A stretch of 64,000 nucleotides of DNA, taken from the NCBI RefSeq assembly GCF_006874625.1, contig NZ_CP030034.1, positions 1,612,001 through 1,676,000 of the forward strand, read 5' to 3'. Positions 51,988 to 58,943 of this stretch are shown one piece after another; positions within the stretch are counted from its first letter, which is position 1, and each line of letters begins with the position of its first letter. Made by a program: the position numbers and the translations under genes. Under the pieces are notes generated by a model. That model saw only the letters and a program-made list of their open reading frames with translations, made no database searches and had not been told where the DNA came from. Origin of the DNA: Bdellovibrio sp. NC01 (lineage in GTDB: Bacteria > Bdellovibrionota > Bdellovibrionia > Bdellovibrionales > Bdellovibrionaceae).

Positions 51988-52617
51988 ATGAAAAAGCACT
52001 TAGTCTTGATAGCCACAATATTCTTGATGTGTCCGTCCTTGTGGGCGCATCCAGTCTCGTATGAAGGTGCGACTTCACTCATGTCTTACAATAAAGATCA
52101 GCACAACGAATTCTTATTAACGTACTCAGTAAAATCCTATCTCGCCGCAGCCGTTTATTATTTCAGAGAGGGTGACGTGAACTTCACCATTCCTCGCGTG
52201 AATTATTTAGCGAAGCGTTGGAACAACGAAGACTCGCAAGGGAATATTTATTTAAGTGGCGGTTATGGCTATGAACGCTCGTTCAATCAGACTGTGGGCG
52301 CAGGTTTTGGTGCGATCGATGTTGATTGGGAGTCGCGCAAATATTATACGGCAGCGTCTTACGAACGTTTTCTTCGTCAAGATCAAGACGACATTTCACG
52401 ACCTGATTTTGAAGTCATGAAAGTGCGTGCGGGTGTTGCACCTTACTTAGCGGAATTTAATGAAATCAATACGTGGTTCATTTTGGAAGCACAAAAAATG
52501 AATGATACACCGGTGGTGCTGACTCAATTCGTGCGCTTGTTCTATAAAAATGTTTTGGTGGAGTTAGGCGCGGGCTTTGATGGCGGTTGGGCATTTAACT
52601 ATATGGTGCATTTCTAG
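51988..52617 (+). CDS. Secreted barrel-like protein heading a metal-handling operon
   Basis: A 209-residue protein with a signal peptide (MKKHLVLIATIFLMCPSLWA, cleaved before HPVSYEG). The mature chain is rich in short amphipathic strands with aromatics (GGYGYERSFNQTVGAGFGAI, AASYERFL) and ends with phenylalanine (YMVHF), like an outer-membrane barrel. The family is not recognised. Ten bases separate its stop from the MerP-like gene. Its HPVSYEG N-terminus and the partners suggest a role with copper or another soft metal, but that is inference. Confidence 0.68.
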   Translation: MKKHLVLIATIFLMCPSLWAHPVSYEGATSLMSYNKDQHNEFLLTYSVKSYLAAAVYYFREGDVNFTIPRVNYLAKRWNNEDSQGNIYLSGGYGYERSFNQTVGAGFGAIDVDWESRKYYTAASYERFLRQDQDDISRPDFEVMKVRAGVAPYLAEFNEINTWFILEAQKMNDTPVVLTQFVRLFYKNVLVELGAGFDGGWAFNYMVHF

Positions 52618-52627
52618 GAGTATGAAG

Positions 52628-52906
52628 ATGAAAGCAATCTTACTAACAGTTCTTCTTTCAACGTTTTCTTTTGCAGCCCACGCTGCACAAACTGAAACAG
52701 TCGGCGTGAAGGGGATGGTGTGTTCATTCTGCGCTCAAGGCATTACGAAAAAATTTAAAGAACAGCCTGAAGTTGAAAATGTTGATGTCAGTCTTGAAAA
52801 TAAATACGTGAAGTTGACCTATAAAGACGGCAAAACTCTTTCGCATGATAAAATCGAATCTCTTTTGAAAGAGGCGGGTTATGAAGTTAGCTTCGACAAA
52901 AAATAG
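52628..52906 (+). CDS. Exported heavy-metal-associated domain protein, MerP-like
   Basis: From ATG 52628 (AGGAG seven bases upstream) the protein is 92 residues. A signal peptide ends in AHA-A near residue 18. One HMA domain follows, with GVKGMVCSFCAQGITKKF as the GMxCxxC metal site and a ferredoxin-like pattern to the end (VENVDVSLENKYVKLTY, LLKEAGYEV). This is the size and export pattern of MerP, a periplasmic metal-binding shuttle, but no MerA or MerR is present. It overlaps the next gene by 26 bases. Copper is as likely as mercury. Confidence 0.85.
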   Translation: MKAILLTVLLSTFSFAAHAAQTETVGVKGMVCSFCAQGITKKFKEQPEVENVDVSLENKYVKLTYKDGKTLSHDKIESLLKEAGYEVSFDKK

Positions 52907-53261
52907 TTTTTTCACTTATCTGACGTTGTTCAGTTCCGCGGGCACGCTGGTGTGTTGCGCGCTGCCAGCGTTGTTTGTGAGCCTTGGCATGGGAGCCGTT
53001 CTTGCCGGTGTCGCAACCAAAGTTCCCGGCCTCATTTGGATTTCTGAAAATAAAATAGGAGTCTTCGTTTTTGCGGCCTTCATGCTTACTTTTAATGGCG
53101 TGTGGATGTACCGCAATCGCAATGCTCCATGTCCTATTGATCCCGAGTTGCGAGATGCCTGTTTAACAGGCAGAAAATTCTCCGCTCGCGTTTATATTCT
53201 ATCTGTCGCGGTCTTTCTGATCGGATTTTTCTTCGCGTTCATCGCGCCTAAGCTCTTCTAG
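52881..53261 (+). CDS. MerT-like inner-membrane transport protein
   Basis: A 126-residue protein with three hydrophobic segments (about 14-44, 54-75 and 103-122). The first contains TLVCCALPALFVSLGMGA, the vicinal cysteine pair that receives metal from MerP in MerT/MerF-type carriers. Two more cysteines sit in the cytoplasmic loop (APCPID, DACLTG), as in MerT. The gene overlaps the MerP-like gene, so the pair probably moves a soft metal ion across the inner membrane. A lone MerT/MerP pair without a reductase may instead serve copper handling. Confidence 0.75.
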   Translation: MKLASTKNSFFTYLTLFSSAGTLVCCALPALFVSLGMGAVLAGVATKVPGLIWISENKIGVFVFAAFMLTFNGVWMYRNRNAPCPIDPELRDACLTGRKFSARVYILSVAVFLIGFFFAFIAPKLF

Positions 53262-53263
53262 AC

Positions 53264-53330
53264 GCGCCGAGCCCTAAAAAGCTCTCAGCGCCGTCAACGT
53301 TCGTTGACTACATGCAATGTTTTTATTATC
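53264..53330 (+). other. Hairpins after the MerT-like gene
   Basis: Two adjacent hairpins were seen: a GCGC/GAGC-based imperfect stem at 53264-53291 and GTCAAC-GTTC-GTTGAC at 53293-53308. ATGCAATGTTTTTATT follows. The T-run lies about 12 bases beyond the second stem, so it is a possible but not textbook terminator. Confidence 0.4.
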
Positions 53331-53366
53331 CCTAAGTCTTCGTAATTATAACGATAAACAGTAATT

Positions 53367-53385
53367 ACTCCGGTGACCCCGGAGT
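53367..53385 (+). promoter_or_regulatory. Hairpin in the hppA 5' leader
   Basis: ACTCCGG-TGACC-CCGGAGT, a perfect seven-base-pair GC-rich stem, lies 27 bases before the hppA ATG. The same stem sequence recurs just after the gene at 55492-55510. It could influence transcript stability or translation. Confidence 0.45.
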
Positions 53386-53412
53386 GAAGACAGACAACTA
53401 TGGAGAGCAAAA

Positions 53413-55485
53413 ATGTTTAGTGAATCTTTGCTGATTTCTCCCGCTATCGCAGGGGCAGTTGGTTTGATCGTTGCTTTGTTCTTGTACCTTCGTGTGAAGG
53501 CACAACCAACAGGCAATGAAACAATGAATCGCATCGCAACGTATGTTCGCGAAGGCGCAATGGCGTTCCTTGTACGTGAGTACAAAGTTCTTTTCGTATA
53601 CGCAATCGTCGTAGGTGCAGCTCTTTGGTTTGCATTGGGCGGTATCGCTGCAGGATCTTTCATCCTTGGCGCGTTCTTGTCATTGCTTGCTGGTTTCTTC
53701 GGTATGAAGGCCGCAACTTACGCAAACGTTCGTACTTCTCAAGCGGCTTCTACAGGTTCAAAAGCAGCGGCGTTGCTAGTTGCTCTTGACGGTGGCGCGG
53801 TGATGGGTCTTTCTGTTGCGGGTCTTGGTTTGATCGGTCTTGGCGTTATCTACATGATGTTCAAAGATCAAACTGAAGTTGTTGGTACTATCCTTCACTC
53901 ATTCGCAGTAGGTGCTTCTTCTATCGCTCTTTTCGCACGTATCGGTGGTGGTATTTATACTAAAGCTGCTGACGTTGGTGCGGATATCGCTGGTAAAGTT
54001 ATCGAAAATATTCCAGAGGACGATCCACGTAACCCTGGCGTTATCGCAGATAACGTTGGTGACAACGTAGGTGACGTTGCTGGTATGGGCGCTGACATCT
54101 ATGAATCAATGGTTGCAGCGATCGTTTCTGCAATGGCGATTGCTTTGACAATCCCAGCAGAAAAATTGGCGAACTTGGTAACTAACTCTTCAGATGCTAA
54201 TGCAACTCGCATGGCAGGTATCACTCTTCCATTGTTGCTTTCAACTTTGGGTATGGTGATCTCTATCATCGTGATCTTCGCAGCTCGCGCGTTCAAAAAC
54301 GGCAAGCCTGCAACTGTATTGCGTAATGCTTTGATCTTCCCTCCGATCGTTTTGACAATCGCAGCTTACGTTGTGTTGCCAATGTTCGGTATCAGCCAAG
54401 CAGTGACTGTTGCGTTGGCAGCGGGTGCGTTCGGTGGTGCTTTGATCGGTTTGATCACTGAGTACTACACAGCGGCTCGTCCAATCCGTCTAGTTGCTGA
54501 AGCAGCTTTGACTGGTGCGGGTACTGGTGTGATCCGTGGTTTGGCAGTAGGTATGGAATCAACTGCAATCCCAATGTTGATCGTTGTGATCGCAGCTTAC
54601 ATCGCTGACCGTGCTTTGGGTCTTTATGGTATCGCTATCTCTGCAGTAGGTATGTTGGCTGGTACAGCAGTTGTTATGACTGTTGATGCTTACGGTCCTA
54701 TCGCGGATAACGCTGGTGGTATCTCTGAGATGTCTGGTCTTGGTAAAAACGTTCGTGACATCACTGACGAATTGGATGCAGTTGGTAATACAACAGCAGC
54801 TATCGGTAAAGGTTTCGCGATCGGTTCAGCTATCTTGACGGTTCTTGCGTTGTTCTCTGCTTTCAATATGGAAGTGAACCACGTACGTCTTAAAGCTGGT
54901 CTTGCAGCAATGTCTTTGGATCTTACTTCTTCTGGCGTTTTGATCGGTATCTTGATCGGTGCGATCCTTCCGTTCCTAGTTGGTTCAACAACTATGACTG
55001 CGGTTGGTAAAGCTGCTCAAAAAATCGTTGTCGAAATCGCTCGTCAATTTAAAGAAATCCCAGGTCTTCGCGAAGGTAAGGCAGAGCCTCAACCAGCGAA
55101 AATCGTAGATATCGCGACTCAAGCGGCTCTATGGGAAATGATCTTGCCAGGTATGATCGCTATTCTTGCTCCAGTAGCAGTTGGCTTCATCTTGGGTCCT
55201 CAAGCTCTTGCGGGTCTTCTTGCAGGTGGTTTGGCTGTCGGCGCGACATTGTCTTTGTACATGGCGAATGCGGGTGGTGCATGGGATAACGCTAAGAAAT
55301 TCATCGAAAAAGGTGGATTGCCAGGTCATCCAAAAGGTTCTGACGCTCACAAAGCGGCCGTTGTTGGTGACACTGTTGGTGACCCATTCAAAGATACTTC
55401 AGGTCCTGGTATCGCGATCTTGATCAAAGTTATGTCTGTCGTTTCTTTGTTGATCGCTCAGTTGATCGCAACTATCGGCGGATAG
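53413..55485 (+). CDS. hppA: Membrane-bound ion-translocating pyrophosphatase
   Basis: A 690-residue pump with about sixteen membrane helices that couples pyrophosphate hydrolysis to H+ or Na+ export. Catalytic segments are all present: [20 protein letters not shown] near 217-236, [16 protein letters not shown] near 428-443, and [14 protein letters not shown] with [14 protein letters not shown] near the C-terminus. The sequence [15 protein letters not shown] has alanine where K+-independent enzymes have lysine, so it should be K+-dependent. H+ versus Na+ selectivity cannot be settled by eye. The gene stands alone, framed by hairpins and a terminator. Confidence 0.95.
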   Translation: MFSESLLISPAIAGAVGLIVALFLYLRVKAQPTGNETMNRIATYVREGAMAFLVREYKVLFVYAIVVGAALWFALGGIAAGSFILGAFLSLLAGFFGMKAATYANVRTSQAASTGSKAAALLVALDGGAVMGLSVAGLGLIGLGVIYMMFKDQTEVVGTILHSFAVGASSIALFARIGGGIYTKAADVGADIAGKVIENIPEDDPRNPGVIADNVGDNVGDVAGMGADIYESMVAAIVSAMAIALTIPAEKLANLVTNSSDANATRMAGITLPLLLSTLGMVISIIVIFAARAFKNGKPATVLRNALIFPPIVLTIAAYVVLPMFGISQAVTVALAAGAFGGALIGLITEYYTAARPIRLVAEAALTGAGTGVIRGLAVGMESTAIPMLIVVIAAYIADRALGLYGIAISAVGMLAGTAVVMTVDAYGPIADNAGGISEMSGLGKNVRDITDELDAVGNTTAAIGKGFAIGSAILTVLALFSAFNMEVNHVRLKAGLAAMSLDLTSSGVLIGILIGAILPFLVGSTTMTAVGKAAQKIVVEIARQFKEIPGLREGKAEPQPAKIVDIATQAALWEMILPGMIAILAPVAVGFILGPQALAGLLAGGLAVGATLSLYMANAGGAWDNAKKFIEKGGLPGHPKGSDAHKAAVVGDTVGDPFKDTSGPGIAILIKVMSVVSLLIAQLIATIGG

Positions 55486-55491
55486 GTCTAC

Positions 55492-55510
55492 ACTCCGGCT
55501 CCGCCGGAGT
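55492..55510 (+). other. GC-rich hairpin after hppA
   Basis: ACTCCGGC-TCC-GCCGGAGT, eight base pairs, lies six bases after the hppA stop without a T-run. Its arms repeat the stem of the 5' leader hairpin. It may stabilise the transcript end ahead of the true terminator 33 bases further on. Confidence 0.5.
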
Positions 55511-55542
55511 AGAGTCTAACTGAATCAATAGTTCGAAAATAT

Positions 55543-55577
55543 AAAAGGCTTCCGATGAGGAAGCCTTTTTGTTTTTT
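55543..55577 (+). terminator. Rho-independent terminator of hppA
   Basis: AAAAGGCTTCC-GATGA-GGAAGCCTTTT, followed by further T residues. This is an eleven-base-pair stem with A- and T-runs on both sides, so it can also stop the convergent transcript on the minus strand. Confidence 0.93.
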
Positions 55578-55597
55578 AAGAGAGGGCAGAGGAGAAG

Positions 55598-55969
55598 TTA
55601 TTTACTTGGTTCACTGTCTTCAGATTCTTCGTCGTACACTTTCTTTGCAGCTTTCGTGACATCAAGTGGTTCTGTTTTTTTGGCTTCGTCTTTTTTCTCG
55701 ACTGTTTTTTCGACGACTTTTTCTTCAGGGATGCCCCATTCTTGGCGGCACTTTTTAACGGCATCGCCCATGGCAGAATGCGAACTTTGCATTGCCGTCA
55801 CGGCGCAATTGCTGACTTCATAATCTTGTTCACACAATTTTTCTGCATCAGCGGTTGAGATCGACATCGAACGAACTTTGATGCTTGTGACACAGGAACT
55901 TTTTGATGGTGATTGGGCCCACGATGCAAGCGGGCCCAAAGTGATAAGCACAGCACAGAATGTTTTCAT
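55598..55969 (-). CDS. Small secreted protein with charged C-terminal tail
   Basis: From ATG 55969 (GGGGAA just upstream) the product is 123 residues. The signal peptide MKTFCAVLITLGPLASWAQ is cleaved near residue 18-19. The mature N-terminal part has four cysteines (SSCVTS, KLCEQD, SNCAVT, KKCRQEW) within about 60 residues, probably two disulfides. From about residue 80 the chain becomes a Lys/Glu-rich low-complexity tail (EKVVEKTVEKKDEAKK). I do not recognise a family. It shares the bidirectional terminator with hppA. Confidence 0.65.
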   Translation of the reverse strand: MKTFCAVLITLGPLASWAQSPSKSSCVTSIKVRSMSISTADAEKLCEQDYEVSNCAVTAMQSSHSAMGDAVKKCRQEWGIPEEKVVEKTVEKKDEAKKTEPLDVTKAAKKVYDEESEDSEPSK

Positions 55970-56048
55970 AAATTCCCCACGTGCTTTTATGCTATCACAA
56001 CTTAGAAACAAGTCGTTGTTTTGATTTGAGACGGGACCTTTTCGTTCG

Positions 56049-56321
56049 TTAGTTCTTATGAGTTAAAACCCATACGCCCAGCAAAATGAACAAGCTGCCC
56101 GAGATATAGCGCAGGATCTGCACGCTTAACAATTGACTCAAGTATCTTCCAAAAAGAACACCCATAGTGCCGGCAAGACCCAAGGCTAATAAAACTGCGA
56201 TTAAAACAGTTACAGTGGATTTGGTTTGTGAAGATGCAGCCAGAGCCGCGAACTGAGTTTTATCACCCATTTCAGCTAAAAAAATAGTAATGAAAGTGCT
56301 CGCAAAAATCTTCCAATCCAT
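56049..56321 (-). CDS. Half-size TMEM165/GDT1 (UPF0016) family cation transporter
   Basis: A 90-residue protein with three membrane helices. The family signature E-x-G-D-K-T appears once, as EMGDKT at residues 17-22 in the first helix. GDT1 proteins (including the bacterial Mn exporter Mnx) export Mn2+ or Ca2+ and normally carry two such units of three helices. A single-unit protein must dimerise to form the two-fold pore. No second unit is encoded next to it. It is divergent from the ExoD gene, with only 20 bases between the starts. Confidence 0.85.
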   Translation of the reverse strand: MDWKIFASTFITIFLAEMGDKTQFAALAASSQTKSTVTVLIAVLLALGLAGTMGVLFGRYLSQLLSVQILRYISGSLFILLGVWVLTHKN

Positions 56322-56341
56322 ACGCCGTCCTTTAGAATGAC

Positions 56342-56953
56342 ATGATGGAGTCTAGAAATTCCCATCCCAAGAGTCAATTCATTGAAGCCATGGATTTGTT
56401 GCAATTAGAAGCAATAAAGGGCGATCTGACTCTGCGACGTATCGTCGATATTTTGGGAGAAGAATGCCATGCCGTGCTCTTGCTGTTCATTGCAATTCCA
56501 TCCATCTTTCCTGTGCAAATTCCAGGGTTGTCAACGCCCGTGGGAATTATCATTTCTGCCGTGGCCATCATGCTTTATATGCACAGACCGCCATGGATTC
56601 CACGAAGATACGAGACACTAAAGATCTCTGCGAAAGTAGTGATCAGGGTTTCGGAAATTGCGGAAAGAATTTGGAAAAAACTTTCGCGGGTGGTGAAAGA
56701 GCGTTGGGTGTTTTTGCATGACGGCTCGTTCTTTCGCATGCTGAATCTTATGATATTTGTAGTAAACGCATGCTTGTTAGCGTTGCCATTACCCATTCCG
56801 TTTACTAACACTGTTCCAGGAATCGCGATCGTTTTGTGTGCCTTAGGGCATGTGGAAAAAGATGGTCTATTTATTCTTCTCAGTTACCTCTGGACTTTGT
56901 TAGTGATCGCCTTTTTCACATCGCTTGCGATGGGGGCAAAACATTTCTTCTAA
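56342..56953 (+). CDS. ExoD-family membrane protein
   Basis: A 203-residue protein of the exopolysaccharide-synthesis ExoD family: an amphipathic N-terminus (TLRRIVDILGEECHAVLLLF), IPSIFPVQIPGLSTPVGIII, a basic middle region, and LLALPLPIPFTNTVPGIAIV near the C-terminus. There are about four membrane segments. In Rhizobium, exoD mutants have altered exopolysaccharide and alkali sensitivity, but the biochemical role is unknown. Two ATG codons are adjacent (56342 and 56345), and no good ribosome-binding site separates them. The gene is not next to the polysaccharide cluster. Confidence 0.85.
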   Translation: MMESRNSHPKSQFIEAMDLLQLEAIKGDLTLRRIVDILGEECHAVLLLFIAIPSIFPVQIPGLSTPVGIIISAVAIMLYMHRPPWIPRRYETLKISAKVVIRVSEIAERIWKKLSRVVKERWVFLHDGSFFRMLNLMIFVVNACLLALPLPIPFTNTVPGIAIVLCALGHVEKDGLFILLSYLWTLLVIAFFTSLAMGAKHFF

Positions 56954-57025
56954 CAAGCCTCAGGACCTTTCAGTCTTTGTCAGCGAAATCTGATTCATCT
57001 ACCATCAAGGCATCAGGAGGTCACA

Positions 57026-57400
57026 ATGACTAAGTGGATTTTGATGGGATTAATGACGATGGGTGTTTCATTCGCAGCACATGCTGAAAACGCATGTCAG
57101 CAAGATATGCAAACGTTATGCGGAACTGTAGAGCCAGGTGAAGGCCGCATGATGAAGTGTATGAAAGAGAATGAAGCAAAACTTTCACCAGCTTGTAAAG
57201 CTCAACGCGATAAAATGAAAGCCGCAATGAAAGATATCAAAGAGGCTTGTCATGACGACTATGAAAAATTCTGCGCTGATGTGAAAATGGGAAAAGGTCG
57301 CGCGATGAAATGCATGAAAGAGCACAAGGACGAATTGTCACAAACATGCAAAGACGAAATGATGAAGCATAAAAAAGGTAAAGGCAAACACCACGGTTAA
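57026..57400 (+). CDS. Secreted cysteine-rich GLG1-repeat protein
   Basis: A 124-residue protein with a near-ideal AGGAGGTCAC ribosome-binding site. The signal peptide ends AHA-E at about residue 20. Two tandem cysteine-rich GLG1-type repeats follow: ACQQDMQTLCG ... GRMMKCMKENEAKLSPACK and ACHDDYEKFCAD ... GRAMKCMKEHKDELSQTCK, each with four cysteines. The tail is Lys/His-rich (KHKKGKGKHHG). The repeat is named after a Golgi sialoglycoprotein and occurs in bacterial periplasmic proteins of unknown role. The histidine/cysteine content would suit metal or redox stress (inference). Confidence 0.82.
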   Translation: MTKWILMGLMTMGVSFAAHAENACQQDMQTLCGTVEPGEGRMMKCMKENEAKLSPACKAQRDKMKAAMKDIKEACHDDYEKFCADVKMGKGRAMKCMKEHKDELSQTCKDEMMKHKKGKGKHHG

Positions 57401-57408
57401 GCCTTATC

Positions 57409-58185
57409 TTAGCGATTTAGAAAATCCCTATGCAGCTTTTTGTCGGCATAGGGATCTTCTACAGCTTGAAGTTCTTCCGCAGAATACCCCGAGAAAATCT
57501 TCTCAACCGCAACAGTCTTTATATCGCCGCTCTCGATAATTTTAAATGAAGCACGCCACGTGCGATAGGCAATCACAAAGCCGTCGTCCGTCGCTTTCAC
57601 GCGTTTTTTACGTGAGTTATCGGGCTCATATTCCAATTGATGCAGTAAAAAGCCCCGCAACTGCGAAAGTCCATGATTTTCTAAATATTGTAGATCATCT
57701 GAAACGGCTTCAGAAAATTGCACGGTGAACTTTTCCGAAGAAGAAAGCCACGCGGGCTCACTACCCGGAAAAGAATCCGCGTAAGCCACATAAGGCTTAA
57801 TATCCAGAATCGGGGAGCCATCAAGTAAGTCAGCCCCTTCGACATAGATTTTCAGTTTATCAATGCGTTTTAGTTTCACGCAGCTCATGCCCACGTTATT
57901 CGGTCGATAAGGAGAGCGTGTCGCAAACACACCCAGCTTCGTATCAGACCCACGCGGAGGTAAAACCATCGGATTCCAATGTTGGTTGTGATGAAACGTA
58001 AAGATGATCCACAAGCGATCGCAGCCTTCAAGTCCTGTCAGTGCTTGTTCAAAGTTCTGACCACTGGCAAGTTCGATCACACCTTCGGAGTGATGGGAAT
58101 CGGGTTGGCGACCAGCTTCGTAAGGATGAACTTGAGAACTTCGGAAATAACCAATCGGCGTGAATTCTATTTTTTCATTCGCCAT
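57409..58185 (-). CDS. trmO: tRNA (N6-threonylcarbamoyladenosine-37-N6) methyltransferase TrmO
   Basis: A 258-residue member of the TrmO/TsaA family, which uses SAM to methylate t6A37 in threonine tRNAs. The beta-barrel domain shows PIGYFRSSQVHPYEAGRQ, LEGCDRLWIIFTFHHN, the signature FATRSPYRPNNVGMSCVKL, and LDGSPILDIKPYVAYADSFP. The C-terminal part (about 150-258) fits the second domain of E. coli TrmO. ATG 58185 is chosen because GGATGAG precedes it; ATG 58197 is an alternative. The start overlaps the end of the adjacent methyltransferase gene, so the two RNA-modification genes are coupled. Confidence 0.9.
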   Translation of the reverse strand: MANEKIEFTPIGYFRSSQVHPYEAGRQPDSHHSEGVIELASGQNFEQALTGLEGCDRLWIIFTFHHNQHWNPMVLPPRGSDTKLGVFATRSPYRPNNVGMSCVKLKRIDKLKIYVEGADLLDGSPILDIKPYVAYADSFPGSEPAWLSSSEKFTVQFSEAVSDDLQYLENHGLSQLRGFLLHQLEYEPDNSRKKRVKATDDGFVIAYRTWRASFKIIESGDIKTVAVEKIFSGYSAEELQAVEDPYADKKLHRDFLNR

Positions 58186-58943
58186 TGTCTCATCCATTCA
58201 AAGCCAGCGACCGCAGCGGTCACACCGACGTTTAGAGAATTCTTGCGACCGCGCAGAGGAATAATTCTAACTTCATCGATTAATTTTAATATCTCAGGAT
58301 CAAGGCCGAAACGTTCATTGCCTAAAATGAAAGCCGTTGGTGTATCATCGAAATCTTCGTAAAGATCTTCGGCACTGGCTGCCGTTTCAAGTGCGATCAG
58401 GCGATAGCCGTTTTCTTTAAGCGATTCAAGGCACTCAAAAAGTTTTCCGCCCTCTGCCCAGTCCATGTACTCTTGCGTGCCCATAGCTGTTTTTTCGACC
58501 TTCCATTGCGTCGGCAGAGGCGTATAGCCGCACAATAAGACCTTTTCAGCCCCCAAGCATTCTGCGGTTCTAAAAATGGAACCTACGTTAAATGCCGAGC
58601 GAATATTATCTAAAACAAAAATCAAAGGCAGTTTTTCTTCAGGAGTTTGGTCTTTGTCGTTTTCTAAAATAAGGAAATCATCATCCTGCACGGTTTTGTG
58701 GAGCAAGCGTTCAAAGGGAATCGCAAAGCTGACAAAATGTTTTAAAGTCATGTCAGGGACAAGATGTTTTTCGATATCCGCTAAGCGCGAGACATCGTGA
58801 TTGTCAGATGTCTTAAGACTGGCAATCAGCGATTTCAAATTTTTCAATTTCGCTGAGTCAAAAGAAAAATCCCCCGAGGATTTCTCAAGCTCTAGAAAAA
58901 GCTTATGAATTTCTTCGAGGGATTTTTTATCGTGTAAATGCAT
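58167..58943 (-). CDS. TrmH/SpoU-family RNA 2'-O-methyltransferase
   Basis: A 258-residue SPOUT methyltransferase. The C-terminal knot has all three motifs: VLDNIRSAFNVGSIFRTAEC (motif 1, catalytic Arg), FILGNERFGLDPEIL (motif 2) and IIPLRGRKNSLNVGVTAA (motif 3). An N-terminal region of about 95 residues has no clear match; it may bind RNA. The target may be rRNA (RlmB type) or tRNA and cannot be assigned. The ATG overlaps the metG stop as TAATG, giving an order of metG, this gene, trmO in one translation-related operon. Confidence 0.88.
   Translation of the reverse strand: MHLHDKKSLEEIHKLFLELEKSSGDFSFDSAKLKNLKSLIASLKTSDNHDVSRLADIEKHLVPDMTLKHFVSFAIPFERLLHKTVQDDDFLILENDKDQTPEEKLPLIFVLDNIRSAFNVGSIFRTAECLGAEKVLLCGYTPLPTQWKVEKTAMGTQEYMDWAEGGKLFECLESLKENGYRLIALETAASAEDLYEDFDDTPTAFILGNERFGLDPEILKLIDEVRIIPLRGRKNSLNVGVTAAVAGFEWMRQWRMKK

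Noticed and set aside
52628-53261. Mercury resistance (mer) operon
   Set aside because: Only MerP- and MerT-like proteins are encoded. There is no MerA reductase and no MerR regulator, so the metal is left open.
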